Shown here piece by piece: positions 8,288-16,325 of a stretch of 64,000 nt of DNA. The DNA lies in assembly GCA_029213065.1 (NCBI GenBank), contig JARGPH010000019.1:1-64000 (forward strand), given 5' to 3'. This stretch comes from Verrucomicrobiales bacterium (lineage in GTDB: Bacteria > Verrucomicrobiota > Verrucomicrobiia > Verrucomicrobiales > DEV007). The notes beneath the pieces were generated by a model. The model worked only from the letters and a program-made list of their open reading frames with translations. It made no database searches and was not told the origin of the DNA. How positions within the stretch are numbered: the stretch's first letter is position 1; each line of letters begins with the position of its first letter. The translations under genes were made by a program, and so were the position numbers.

Positions 8288-8592
8288 GGGCTCGCCTGTG
8301 GCTAACTGTTTCACCATCCAATCTTCGCGAATGAAGGCCTGAGCTTCTCCCCGCGCTCTCCATGAGAAGCAGCAACCCATCCAATTCGTCCGGGAAGATG
8401 GCTTTTGAATTCCGGATGATTTTCACGATTCTTTCACCGGCAACGAACGCCTGCGCTGGAATTCGGACAATTCGGCGGGTCGAAGTCATCAAAAGTGACA
8501 GCGGCGGCCCCGGCGATCCAACGTATCCGGTCTTTCGTGGGCTGTCCTACGGCGTGCTGTAGTTACGTCCACGACTTGATATGGGGCTGTCG

Positions 8593-8616
8593 AAAAATCC
8601 CCCGGGGTAACCCCGG
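8593..8616 (-). terminator. Rho-independent terminator downstream of the DEAD-box helicase
   Basis: Read on the minus strand: CCGGGG, loop TTA, CCCCGG, then GGGA and TTTTT. It is a 6-bp GC-only stem with a short loop and a T-run. It lies about 120 nt beyond the helicase stop, in the direction of that gene. Confidence 0.7.
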
Positions 8617-8696
8617 AGAGACTCAACAAGCCCGAAGGCTCGATTGTCAACTTGGAGAGCCGAAGCTCACCACTATGACAAAAAAACGAATCAATC

Positions 8697-8730
8697 CCCG
8701 TGCGACAGGCAAGCCTCTGCGCGACACGGG
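8697..8730 (-). other. Second hairpin after the helicase stop codon
   Basis: CCCGTG (8697-8702) pairs with CACGGG (8725-8730), and AGGC/GCCT forms an inner stem. It lies directly after the helicase stop on the minus strand. The T-run (from the A-run at 8680-8686) is 10 nt beyond the stem, so this may be an mRNA 3'-end stabiliser instead of a terminator. Confidence 0.4.
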
Positions 8731-8737
8731 AAACAAT

Positions 8738-10138
8738 CTAGGAACTCGATGAACTGCGCTGGCGTGAGCGATTGCGATTACCGCCACCACTCGAGCGTCG
8801 ATTGCCTCCGCCGCCTCCACCTCCGGAGCGATTTCCACCGCCGCCGCCGGAACGTCCTCCACCGCCACGGCGATCTCCGCCGCCACCACCTGAACGTCCC
8901 CGTCCGCGACCTCCGCCTCCGCCACGACCTCCGCGTCCGCGGCTCACGTTTTTGGCGTCTTCTTTGCCGTCCTCGGGATCCATCTCAAAACCCTCGATCT
9001 TTTTCACCGGAATCGGCTTCTTGAGAAGTTTCTCGATGTCACGGAGGAGGCTTCGCTCATCAGCGCTGACGAGAGAGTAGGCGATGCCCTCTTCCCCGGC
9101 ACGACCGGTTCGACCAATGCGGTGAACGTAGTCCTCAGGCACATTGGGAAGCTCAAAATTCACAACATGAGGAAGCCGGCTGATATCGATACCGCGGGAA
9201 GCCACATCCGTTGCAGCCAGCATACGAATCTTGCCTGACTTGAAATCGGCGAGCGCCTTCGTCCGCGCACTTTGACTCTTGTTGCCGTGAATCGCAGCGG
9301 AAGTCACCCCGTCTTCGGCGAGTTGTTTCGCGAGACGATTTGCGCCATGTTTGGTGCGGGTGAAGACAAGAACCTGCTGCCAGTCACCTTCACGAATGAG
9401 ACGTGAGAGGAGAATTCGCTTATCCGCCTTCGCGACCGGGTGCATGAACTGCTCAACTGTTTCAGCGGTGGTATTTTTACGAGCGACTTCCACGAGAACG
9501 GGATTGTCGAGGAGACCGTCTGCGAGCCGTTTAATTTCATCGGAATAGGTCGCAGAGAAAAGAAGATTCTGACGCCTCCCGGGAAGCAGATTCAAAACCT
9601 TCTTGATGTCATGAATGAAACCCATATCGAGCATGCGGTCCGCTTCATCGAGAATCAAAATCTCAACACCACCGAGGTCGAGCGTCCCCTGTGAGGCGTG
9701 GTCGAGAAGACGACCCGGCGTCGCCACGAGGACTTCCACTCCGCGGCGGAGTCGATCGATCTGAGGATTGATCCCGACACCACCGAAAATCACGGTGGAG
9801 CGCAGTCTCAGCCCTTTGCCATATTCTTCGACACTGGCACCGACCTGAGCCGCAAGCTCACGAGTCGGGGTGAGGACGAGAGCACGCGGTCTGCCGGGTC
9901 GTTTCCCGCGTCCGAAATCGCGACCTTCCTGTGCGGGCTTTCGTGAGTCGAGAAGCTGGAGCATAGGCAGCGTGAAAGCCGCCGTTTTACCGGTTCCGGT
10001 TTGAGAGCCCCCGAGGAGATCCCGCCCTTCGAGGATGGAGGGAATCGCCTTCGCCTGGATCGGAGTCGGCTCGCTGTATCCTTTAGAGGAAACAGCATCT
10101 GCAAGTTCAGCACAAAGGCCAAGTTCATTAAAAGTCAT
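8738..10138 (-). CDS. DEAD-box ATP-dependent RNA helicase with glycine/arginine-rich tail (RhlE-like)
   Basis: This 466-aa helicase unwinds RNA duplexes, typically in ribosome assembly or cold-adapted RNA turnover. The motifs are complete: Q motif (GYSEPTPIQ, 20-28), Walker A (GSQTGTGKT, 44-52), PTRELA (91-96), DEAD (164-167), SAT (195-197) and HRIGRTGR (339-346). Residues from about 400 to 466 form a low-complexity tail of RGG and RSGGGGG repeats, which in other proteins binds RNA non-specifically. It is transcribed alone, with structured leader sequence upstream (10166-10233) and a terminator downstream. RhlE is the nearest subgroup by layout, but assignment within the family is uncertain. 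Confidence 0.92.
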   Translation of the reverse strand: MTFNELGLCAELADAVSSKGYSEPTPIQAKAIPSILEGRDLLGGSQTGTGKTAAFTLPMLQLLDSRKPAQEGRDFGRGKRPGRPRALVLTPTRELAAQVGASVEEYGKGLRLRSTVIFGGVGINPQIDRLRRGVEVLVATPGRLLDHASQGTLDLGGVEILILDEADRMLDMGFIHDIKKVLNLLPGRRQNLLFSATYSDEIKRLADGLLDNPVLVEVARKNTTAETVEQFMHPVAKADKRILLSRLIREGDWQQVLVFTRTKHGANRLAKQLAEDGVTSAAIHGNKSQSARTKALADFKSGKIRMLAATDVASRGIDISRLPHVVNFELPNVPEDYVHRIGRTGRAGEEGIAYSLVSADERSLLRDIEKLLKKPIPVKKIEGFEMDPEDGKEDAKNVSRGRGGRGGGGGRGRGRSGGGGGDRRGGGGRSGGGGGNRSGGGGGGGNRRSSGGGNRNRSRQRSSSSS

Positions 10139-10165
10139 AAGAATAGAATTAGATAATCGGTTTGG

Positions 10166-10233
10166 TGCTCAAAATTGAGCAATTAGGAGCCCCGATCGCG
10201 AGATGGCGACACAAGGCCGCTTTCGAATCGGGG
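10166..10233 (-). promoter_or_regulatory. Inverted repeats in the helicase leader
   Basis: TGCTCAA (10166-10172) and TTGAGCA (10175-10181) are a perfect palindrome with a 2-nt centre, 28 nt upstream of the helicase start. A second pair, CCCCGAT (10190-10196) and ATCGGGG (10227-10233), encloses it upstream. The first could be an operator or a short hairpin near the start codon. The second suggests a folded 5' leader. The rest of 10139-10431 shows no gene. Confidence 0.4.
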
Positions 10234-10431
10234 TAGAATGGTGCGAATGGCATGATGCGATTCACATTTCACGGGGTGACACTTGAAGAGCTGTCGTTCA
10301 CTTCCCCCATTCAGGTTGAGACTTTGAAGCATTAGCAACCAGCCCCGGCCGCAATTATATTCATGAAGCCTGACGCTGCGAAAAGACACGCAAATGGCCC
10401 GAAAGTCAAACGATACTCGATGACTGCGATT

Positions 10432-11979
10432 CTAGGGCAACGGTTCGAAATCCTTAATAAACCACGGATCCAAATCCGTTCTGAAGAGGTCATCGACCTG
10501 CGTCGCGTTCGAAACCTCTCCGGCTTTCTTCATCGGCACGAGAGTGAATTTATAGCGCTTGCCGCCCTCGAGGTGAGAACTTTCCTGAAGAACCCGATCT
10601 CTGAAAGCCCAGGCAAACGCGTAGATTTCTTCTTTCCCGTGGTCACCGTTCTCGACAGTAAGATCGGAAAGAAGGAGGGAATAAACCGCATCTTTATAGG
10701 CCGTTTCACGTGGATCGGCGAACTGAGACAACTCCCTGACGGTGGCAGTGACGCTAAGTTGCGCGATCTCGGCGGTGCCAACCTCTACCTCAGCTTTTCG
10801 AAATTCGACCGGCACCCAGCGGATCCCGGCGCGCCGGGCCGGCAGTTCAGCGAGTAGAAGGTCCCGCGCCGAGAGCACCCACACGACAACCTCTTTTGAG
10901 CGAAGCACCTTGTCAGGGAGGCTCGCAAACTCACGTCGAACCGCAGTCGCTCCGTCTCCGTTAATCGCAATCGTATGAAGAGGCTGAGCAAGATTAGCTG
11001 AAAGATGAGCGGCAAATCCCGCACCTATTTTCTCATCTTCCTCGTCACCAAATCCGAGTCCGGGCTCGTCGTAGATATTGACGAAGCTGTCTCCCAACAA
11101 AACGATCGGAGATCCACTGTCGTCGGTAACAGCGCCCTGTGGGACACTCAGCTCAACCTCCTCTTTGACCATATCACGGCGATCCAGCATCCCTGCGAGA
11201 TCGCCTGAATGAGTTCGCTTCTCAGCATGCCACTGAATCTTCCGATCGCCACGCTTCGCGCCACCCATCTTATCGATGACCGTTTCAGCCACGTGCTTTG
11301 CCGCCATCGCCATCGCAACCGGCGTCCAGTGAGTGTCGTGTTTCAGAAACCGGGATGATTCCGGTAACGTTCCCAGAACAGGCAACAGATCAACCACCTG
11401 AATCTCCCGTCGGGAAAGCTCGGCGAGAGCTTCTCTATAGTGCGTTGGCGTATCAACGCTCTCGCCCAACCCCAACCCACTGCGAGCAAGCATCGGCTTT
11501 GTCGGCACCGGCACAATGACAAGCTCGAGTCCCCGTTCATCCAACTGCTTTGCAAATCCTTCAATGACGTCCAAGGGCGCTTCCCACGTCTCCGCGACTT
11601 TCTCGCGGGCGACCGATGAAGGCTCCTCGTAAAACGGTCCCTTCCCGAAGACCGCCTCGAGCTCCGGACGATAGTAGAGCCAGTCATCCTGACCGATGTA
11701 TGCTTTTGCATTCCCCTCCCGAAAAACTTCCTCCATAAACGACTGATCCGCGGGGCGCTCATTCTCGAAAAAGGAAAGACGTTTGACGCGATCTTCGAGC
11801 TGCTTGAGGCGGCTCTGCATGCTTCCCCTTCCCCCTTGAGAATTACCTTCCCCCGGCGCTACCGATTCGACGATCCACGGCCAGACGAGAAACAGCAGAA
11901 AGATCGCAACGAGTCCCCACTGCCCCGCCCGCCCCACTGAGACCGAGTCACTGCCTTTAGACTGTGGAGAATTCGACAT
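10432..11979 (-). CDS. AlgX/AlgJ-like (DHHW/SGNH) O-acetyltransferase component
   Basis: This 515-aa protein has one N-terminal membrane helix (about 22-37) followed by an extracytoplasmic domain. The SGNH-type catalytic elements are visible: DTHW at 215-218 supplies Asp and His, and GDSF at 296-299 supplies the nucleophilic Ser. This is the layout of AlgJ/AlgX and DHHW proteins, which move acetyl groups onto exopolysaccharide in the periplasm. Its stop side is free, and its start is 2 nt downstream of the MBOAT gene, which would supply the acetyl group. Residues after about 380 form an additional region not seen in short AlgJ proteins. The polysaccharide acceptor is unknown. Confidence 0.8.
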   Translation of the reverse strand: MSNSPQSKGSDSVSVGRAGQWGLVAIFLLFLVWPWIVESVAPGEGNSQGGRGSMQSRLKQLEDRVKRLSFFENERPADQSFMEEVFREGNAKAYIGQDDWLYYRPELEAVFGKGPFYEEPSSVAREKVAETWEAPLDVIEGFAKQLDERGLELVIVPVPTKPMLARSGLGLGESVDTPTHYREALAELSRREIQVVDLLPVLGTLPESSRFLKHDTHWTPVAMAMAAKHVAETVIDKMGGAKRGDRKIQWHAEKRTHSGDLAGMLDRRDMVKEEVELSVPQGAVTDDSGSPIVLLGDSFVNIYDEPGLGFGDEEDEKIGAGFAAHLSANLAQPLHTIAINGDGATAVRREFASLPDKVLRSKEVVVWVLSARDLLLAELPARRAGIRWVPVEFRKAEVEVGTAEIAQLSVTATVRELSQFADPRETAYKDAVYSLLLSDLTVENGDHGKEEIYAFAWAFRDRVLQESSHLEGGKRYKFTLVPMKKAGEVSNATQVDDLFRTDLDPWFIKDFEPLP

Positions 11980-11981
11980 AC

Positions 11982-13406
11982 CTAAAATTGGAAATAGAGG
12001 AACGGGTTGAATCCCTGCAGTGACATCATCCTGACACTGACGACAAGCAGGATCAGTCCGAGGACAGCTTTAAAACCCGTAACCTGCCTGAGCCATACTT
12101 GAGTCGCGGGAACGGCCCAGATCACGACGGCTCCGATCAACATCGCAAAAAGATGGTAGGGACGAAAGACCACCGCCGCGAGTGTCGCCGCCGAATCAGA
12201 GCTATCTTGAAAACTGAACATCGCCGACAAATAAGTCAGAGCGGAATCGAGATCGGCAGCTCGAAAGAAAACCCAGGTGATGAGTAAAACGGTAAAGGTA
12301 AGCGGAAGAGCAAACCACTGCGGAAAAGTAAATCCCCTGCGAACCCTGAGAAACCGTTCAACCGCAAGGGCGACGCCATGGATCGCACCCCAGATCACAA
12401 AAGTCCACTGCGCCCCGTGCCAGAGACCTCCAATCAGCATGACCAGCATGAGATTGAGGTAGGTTCGTCCCGCGCCTTTTTGATTCCCACCGAGCGGGAT
12501 GTAAAGGTAATCCCGGAGGAATGAAGAAAGCGAAATATGCCAACGCCGCCAGAACTCGGTGAGGCTTTTCGACCGATACGGGGAGTTAAAATTCTCGGGG
12601 AATTTAAAACCTAACATTCGCCCAAGACCAATTGCCATGTCGGAGTATCCGGAGAAATCAAAGTAGATCTGAAAGGCGTAGGCGGCGACACCGAACCAGG
12701 CGATTCCGCCGGTGAGCGACGCGTCGCCGGCTTCGAAACAAAGATCGGCGATCGCTCCCGCCGGATTCGCGAGAAGGATCTTCTTGGCGAAGCCGTAGTT
12801 AAACCGGGTCATCCCGATAACGAAGCCATCGAGCGAATGCGTCCGCTCGCGAAGCTGATCGGCAACTGATCCATAACGCACGATTGGCCCCGCAACGAGC
12901 TGCGGGAACATCGAAACGTAACAGGCGAAGTCGACAAAATTCCGGGCCGGCCGGGCATCCCCCCGATAGAGATCGATCGAATAGCTCATCGATTGAAAGG
13001 TGTAAAACGAGATCCCTACCGGAAGAATAATTTTCGAAAGAAACTCAGGCGCCTCGACCGCACCCCATCCCCATTGAGCGGCAAACCACGAAGTCGTCTC
13101 CGCGAAGAAGATCGCGTATTTGAAAAAACCGAGAATGCTGAGATTGGAGACAATCGAGGTCCACAGGGCGAGCTTTCGCTTTCGCTTTCGCTTCGACTGA
13201 CCGGGTTTTGAAATCACCTCACCGCAGGCGTAATCGATCACCGTCGAGACGAGCATCAGCGGGAGAAACCAGGGATTCCACCAGCCGTAGAATACGTAAC
13301 TGACGAGAGTGAGGGTCAGAGATTTCCAGCGGACGGGCGTGGCGTAGTAGAGCGCCAGCGCGAGAGCGAGAAAGCCAAACAGGAAAATATGGGAACTGAA
13401 AACCAC
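11982..13406 (-). CDS. MBOAT-family O-acyltransferase, AlgI-like
   Basis: This 474-aa polytopic membrane protein has the MBOAT signatures: a YFDFSGYSDMAIGLG loop at about 248-262, EFWRRWHISLSSFLRDY with His290, and GGLWHGAQWT with the second conserved His330. AlgI-type proteins bring an acyl group across the inner membrane to a periplasmic transferase that modifies a polysaccharide. The partner with the SGNH site is encoded 2 nt downstream, so the two form one acetylation module. No alginate or other polymer synthase genes are near, so the substrate is open. Confidence 0.9.
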   Translation of the reverse strand: MVFSSHIFLFGFLALALALYYATPVRWKSLTLTLVSYVFYGWWNPWFLPLMLVSTVIDYACGEVISKPGQSKRKRKRKLALWTSIVSNLSILGFFKYAIFFAETTSWFAAQWGWGAVEAPEFLSKIILPVGISFYTFQSMSYSIDLYRGDARPARNFVDFACYVSMFPQLVAGPIVRYGSVADQLRERTHSLDGFVIGMTRFNYGFAKKILLANPAGAIADLCFEAGDASLTGGIAWFGVAAYAFQIYFDFSGYSDMAIGLGRMLGFKFPENFNSPYRSKSLTEFWRRWHISLSSFLRDYLYIPLGGNQKGAGRTYLNLMLVMLIGGLWHGAQWTFVIWGAIHGVALAVERFLRVRRGFTFPQWFALPLTFTVLLITWVFFRAADLDSALTYLSAMFSFQDSSDSAATLAAVVFRPYHLFAMLIGAVVIWAVPATQVWLRQVTGFKAVLGLILLVVSVRMMSLQGFNPFLYFQF

Positions 13407-13469
13407 GGGGCGTTACACTGACAAAACGTCATCGCATTATTGCCATTTCAAGCATCGCGGCAAGCTCTT

Positions 13470-14108
13470 CTATCGGGACACCTTTTTCTTCGGGGTCGTG
13501 ATGTAGGGAGCCCTCAAATAATGCGGCTCAAGTGGCGCTGAATCAGACCAGCGCTCCAGAGGCCACTTTGCAGCGACCCCTGCGAGTTGCCGCGCATGAG
13601 GATAGGATAAACGCGCATCAGCAATCGCGGAAACAACCGAAGCATCAGGTGTTAAAATCTCGAGCCCGCGATCACGAAACGCCTTCAGACTCGAATCAAT
13701 CTCATCACTTCCAACGAGCTGAGGCGCTGAGACCAGGACTCTATCCACCACCTCCGCGATAAAAAAGCTCTTTCTCCGTGCATCACCAATCACGACGTAG
13801 GAATCCGAATCGCATTCCCAGGCCTCGAGCGAAGACCCTCCCGCGAGGGTGGAACCGAGAACCAGATTGAGACCGTTCGCGACGGCGATGCCGACACGGA
13901 TTCCGCTGTAATTGCCTGGACCAATTCCCACGGCGATCTCTGAAATCTGCTCCCTTCGCCCTTCAAGGAGAGAATCCAGTGACGCAAAAATTGCGGTATT
14001 GTGAGCGCGATCCGTCACAAAATCACGATGATCAATGATCACGCCGCTGTCCTTCTCCGCCAGCGCCAGCGAGGCATGAGTGGTCGATGTTTCAATGGCG
14101 AGAATCAT
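13470..14108 (-). CDS. tsaB: tRNA threonylcarbamoyladenosine biosynthesis protein TsaB
   Basis: This 212-aa protein starts with MILAIETSTTHASLAL and has the GIGPGNYSGIRVGIA motif, both typical of TsaB (YeaZ). TsaB is the non-catalytic partner of TsaD in making t6A37 of ANN-decoding tRNAs. Its start overlaps the end of tsaE by 4 nt, so the two are cotranslated. The tsaB-tsaE pairing and tcdA at 33 kb together cover several steps of t6A and ct6A formation. Confidence 0.93.
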   Translation of the reverse strand: MILAIETSTTHASLALAEKDSGVIIDHRDFVTDRAHNTAIFASLDSLLEGRREQISEIAVGIGPGNYSGIRVGIAVANGLNLVLGSTLAGGSSLEAWECDSDSYVVIGDARRKSFFIAEVVDRVLVSAPQLVGSDEIDSSLKAFRDRGLEILTPDASVVSAIADARLSYPHARQLAGVAAKWPLERWSDSAPLEPHYLRAPYITTPKKKVSR

Positions 14109-14524
14109 TTGCGTGTCACAGTATGGGCTCCGTTTGCCTCGATCGAAAAGTGAAGCGGGATCATCCCCCCGGGGAGAAGTTCAGGGAATTTGTCGGCCCA
14201 CTCAACCAGAATAATGCCGTCTTCATCGAGATATTCATCCCAGCCGATCCGGATCAATTCCTCCGGAGAATCGATGCGATAAAAGTCGAAGTGAAAGACA
14301 GGAAGCCGCCCGCCGGGGTACTCGTGGACCAGTGAGAAGGTCGGGCTCGTGACCTCTCCTTTCGCGCCAAGACCGGAAACAACCCCCTTCGAAAAATGGG
14401 TTTTCCCGGCACCGAGATCCCCGACGAGAGCGACAACATCTCCGGCTTCGAGCGATTCGGAAAACGCTCTCCCCGCCGCTATCATCTCCTCTTCGGTGGC
14501 CGTTTTAAACAGGAGTTCGCTCAT
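14105..14524 (-). CDS. tsaE: tRNA threonylcarbamoyladenosine biosynthesis ATPase TsaE
   Basis: This 139-aa protein has Walker A GDLGAGKT at 35-42, the TSPTFSLVHEY motif, FDFYRI and EWADKF, the fixed set of TsaE (YjeE). It hydrolyses ATP to reset the TsaB-TsaD complex during t6A synthesis. It overlaps tsaB by 4 nt on one side and thiL by 4 nt on the other, so thiL-tsaE-tsaB form one tight operon. Confidence 0.95.
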   Translation of the reverse strand: MSELLFKTATEEEMIAAGRAFSESLEAGDVVALVGDLGAGKTHFSKGVVSGLGAKGEVTSPTFSLVHEYPGGRLPVFHFDFYRIDSPEELIRIGWDEYLDEDGIILVEWADKFPELLPGGMIPLHFSIEANGAHTVTRK

Positions 14525-15447
14525 GAATTCAAATAGTGTTCCCAGCCACGCTGCAAGGTAACTTCGGTCTCGGCGACGACTTCACCGATGCGGGTGAGCG
14601 GAAGATCAGGCCACTCCGCATTCCATTGCTCCAATACCTGTTCCGACTTTTCCGGACTCATAGTCATGAGCAGTTCATAATCTTCACCGTCAGTCACCGC
14701 CTGCGCAATCGTCACATGCGGATGCAGCGGAAGTGCCTCCAAATCGACCGCATACCCAAGCCCGCTGGAGGCAATCAGCCGTGGCAGGTCCGACCCGAGA
14801 CCATCACTCAAATCCATCATCGAACTGGGCTTAAATCGACCGCAGAGCCATCGGGCTTCCCGGAGCCGTGGCGAAAAGATGAGATGTCGCCCGCTCTCGA
14901 ACGATCCGCCAAGTCTCCCCGTCACCCAGATTCCATCTCCGACTGACGCTCCGCTCCGCTGCACGCAACGATCAGGTGAAACCTCTCCAGTCATGGCAAT
15001 GGAGAGAAGCGCACCATCCCCATCCAGCTTCGCTGTTTCGCCACCGACTATGGAACAGCCGCACTCGCTCGCGACAGCTGACATTCCCTCATACCAACCT
15101 TCAATTTCACTGACCTGCCGATCAGAATCGGTCGCGATCGTGACGAGAGCATGAGAGGGAGTTCCACCCATCGCCGCGATATCACTGAGAACGCGGTTAA
15201 AGGCCTTTCGCCCCACGAGGACGGGATCCGTCCCCGCCACAAAATGCACACTCTCAATGAGACAATCCGTCTTCAGCAATTGCCATCCCCCGTCTCCACC
15301 GGACCTGACAATGGCACAATCATCGCCCGCTCCGGCGATGACATCGGAATTGCCCGGAAGCCGTGCAATGAGTCGCTCAACAAGCGCTTCCTCGCCGACG
15401 TCGCGAAGGCGTTCATTTTCCGATCGAGAGGTCATGAGCTTATTCAA
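14521..15447 (-). CDS. thiL: Thiamine-monophosphate kinase
   Basis: This 308-aa enzyme phosphorylates thiamine monophosphate to the pyrophosphate cofactor. It shows the ThiL/PurM-like pattern: AGAGDDCAIVR with Mg-binding Asp42-Asp43, LKTDCLIESVHF, a Gly-rich VSDIAAMGG, and MMDLSDGLGSDL. The start could be M1 or M5 (MTSRSEN); the former overlaps the CPBP gene by 8 nt. No thiamine genes or TPP riboswitch lie nearby. Grouping with tsaE follows a common bacterial arrangement of unrelated housekeeping genes. Confidence 0.93.
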   Translation of the reverse strand: MNKLMTSRSENERLRDVGEEALVERLIARLPGNSDVIAGAGDDCAIVRSGGDGGWQLLKTDCLIESVHFVAGTDPVLVGRKAFNRVLSDIAAMGGTPSHALVTIATDSDRQVSEIEGWYEGMSAVASECGCSIVGGETAKLDGDGALLSIAMTGEVSPDRCVQRSGASVGDGIWVTGRLGGSFESGRHLIFSPRLREARWLCGRFKPSSMMDLSDGLGSDLPRLIASSGLGYAVDLEALPLHPHVTIAQAVTDGEDYELLMTMSPEKSEQVLEQWNAEWPDLPLTRIGEVVAETEVTLQRGWEHYLNS

Positions 15448-16285
15448 CGGCCTTGGGCGTCAGCATCAAGACAATATTCGTCACATTGAAAAGGGCATGA
15501 ATCCCGATCGGCACCCAGAGCGATTTCGTAATCTCGTAGGAGATACAGAGCAAAATGGAAAAAGCCCAGAGCGGAGCCAATGCCGGCAGATTCCCGTGAA
15601 CAACTGCGAAGATCCCCCCCACGACAACCATCGCGAAAAGCGTGCCGGTCTTTTGCTTCAGGACCCCGTAGATGTATCCGCGAAAGAGAAACTCCTCCAC
15701 CAGCGGAGCAGCAATACAGGCAGTGATGATGGAAAGAGCCAGATAGAAAGTCGAACCGGATGCCTGCACCATTTTGACGGCCTCCTGCTGATCCAGCTTT
15801 CCGAAAATCCCCTCAAGAAAAGACTGCGAAACTCCTCCGAGTGCCCAACCGCAAACGACCATGGCGATAACGCTCCCTGTAATCGTCGCCATAACAATGT
15901 GAGGAAGCGAGAGCCGCTTCAAGCCGAACCAGTCAACGACGCGGCGGTTTCGAACCCACTCCATAATTCCGTAGGTCATAACACCCACAAAAATAAAGTA
16001 ACTGAGGTTCACGAAAACCGTGGTCAGGGTGCCGGTTGGTTCCCCAACCTCCTGTTCCGCCTCCATCCCCGCGAGAAAAACCTCGGCAACAGGATTGATA
16101 AGAAACAGCAGCGCCGGAAACCACATCAGAATGAGATCGAAATGATCAAATTCGTATGCACCGGGCATTTCATTTCCGGGAAACCACTTTGCCTTCAGAT
16201 GATAGAAAAACACCCCCATCGCGGTCGCGATGAGGATGATGATTTCAAAATCCAGAAGGACTTGTTTGGCTGCGAGTTCGTCCAT
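15440..16285 (-). CDS. CPBP-family intramembrane glutamic protease (CAAX protease-like)
   Basis: This 281-aa membrane protein has about seven to eight TM helices. It carries all three motifs of the CPBP/Abi family: EEFLFRG (Glu197-Glu198, Arg202), FAVVHGN with His230, and GIHALFN with His263. Bacterial members include bacteriocin-immunity and processing proteases, mostly of unknown substrate. It heads the operon with thiL, tsaE and tsaB, overlapping thiL by 8 nt, and starts 40 nt after glgP ends. Confidence 0.88.
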   Translation of the reverse strand: MDELAAKQVLLDFEIIILIATAMGVFFYHLKAKWFPGNEMPGAYEFDHFDLILMWFPALLFLINPVAEVFLAGMEAEQEVGEPTGTLTTVFVNLSYFIFVGVMTYGIMEWVRNRRVVDWFGLKRLSLPHIVMATITGSVIAMVVCGWALGGVSQSFLEGIFGKLDQQEAVKMVQASGSTFYLALSIITACIAAPLVEEFLFRGYIYGVLKQKTGTLFAMVVVGGIFAVVHGNLPALAPLWAFSILLCISYEITKSLWVPIGIHALFNVTNIVLMLTPKAVE

Positions 16286-16325
16286 CGGAGCGATTGATCC
16301 GGGACTGTCCCCGGTAAAGCGCTCC

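Larger units (their letters stand above)
8288..8737. other. 450-nt gap without a supported gene
   Basis: This gap lies between convergent DUF1579 and helicase genes. It holds two minus-strand hairpins (8593-8616 and 8697-8730), listed separately. A minus-strand reading frame at about 8386-8492 (RRIVRIPAQAFVAGERIVKI) vaguely resembles the C terminus of some DDE transposases but is too short and isolated to call. No other coding signal was seen. Confidence 0.6.

Noticed and set aside
8386-8498. Minus-strand frame with RRIVRIPAQAFVAGERIVKI, faintly like a DDE transposase C terminus
   Set aside because: Too short, no conserved catalytic residues, no inverted repeats, and no continuation upstream in the same frame.
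8772-9080. Proline/arginine-rich plus-strand frame of 102 codons
   Set aside because: It is the antisense of the Gly-rich helicase tail, where GC-rich repeats remove stop codons.
14521-15460. TPP riboswitch controlling thiL
   Set aside because: thiL overlaps the preceding gene, leaving no leader, and no THI-box-like sequence was seen.
15257-16297. 346-codon plus-strand frame, antisense to the CPBP protease and thiL
   Set aside because: Composition is basic and shapeless, with no recognisable motif. The minus-strand genes there are clear family members.
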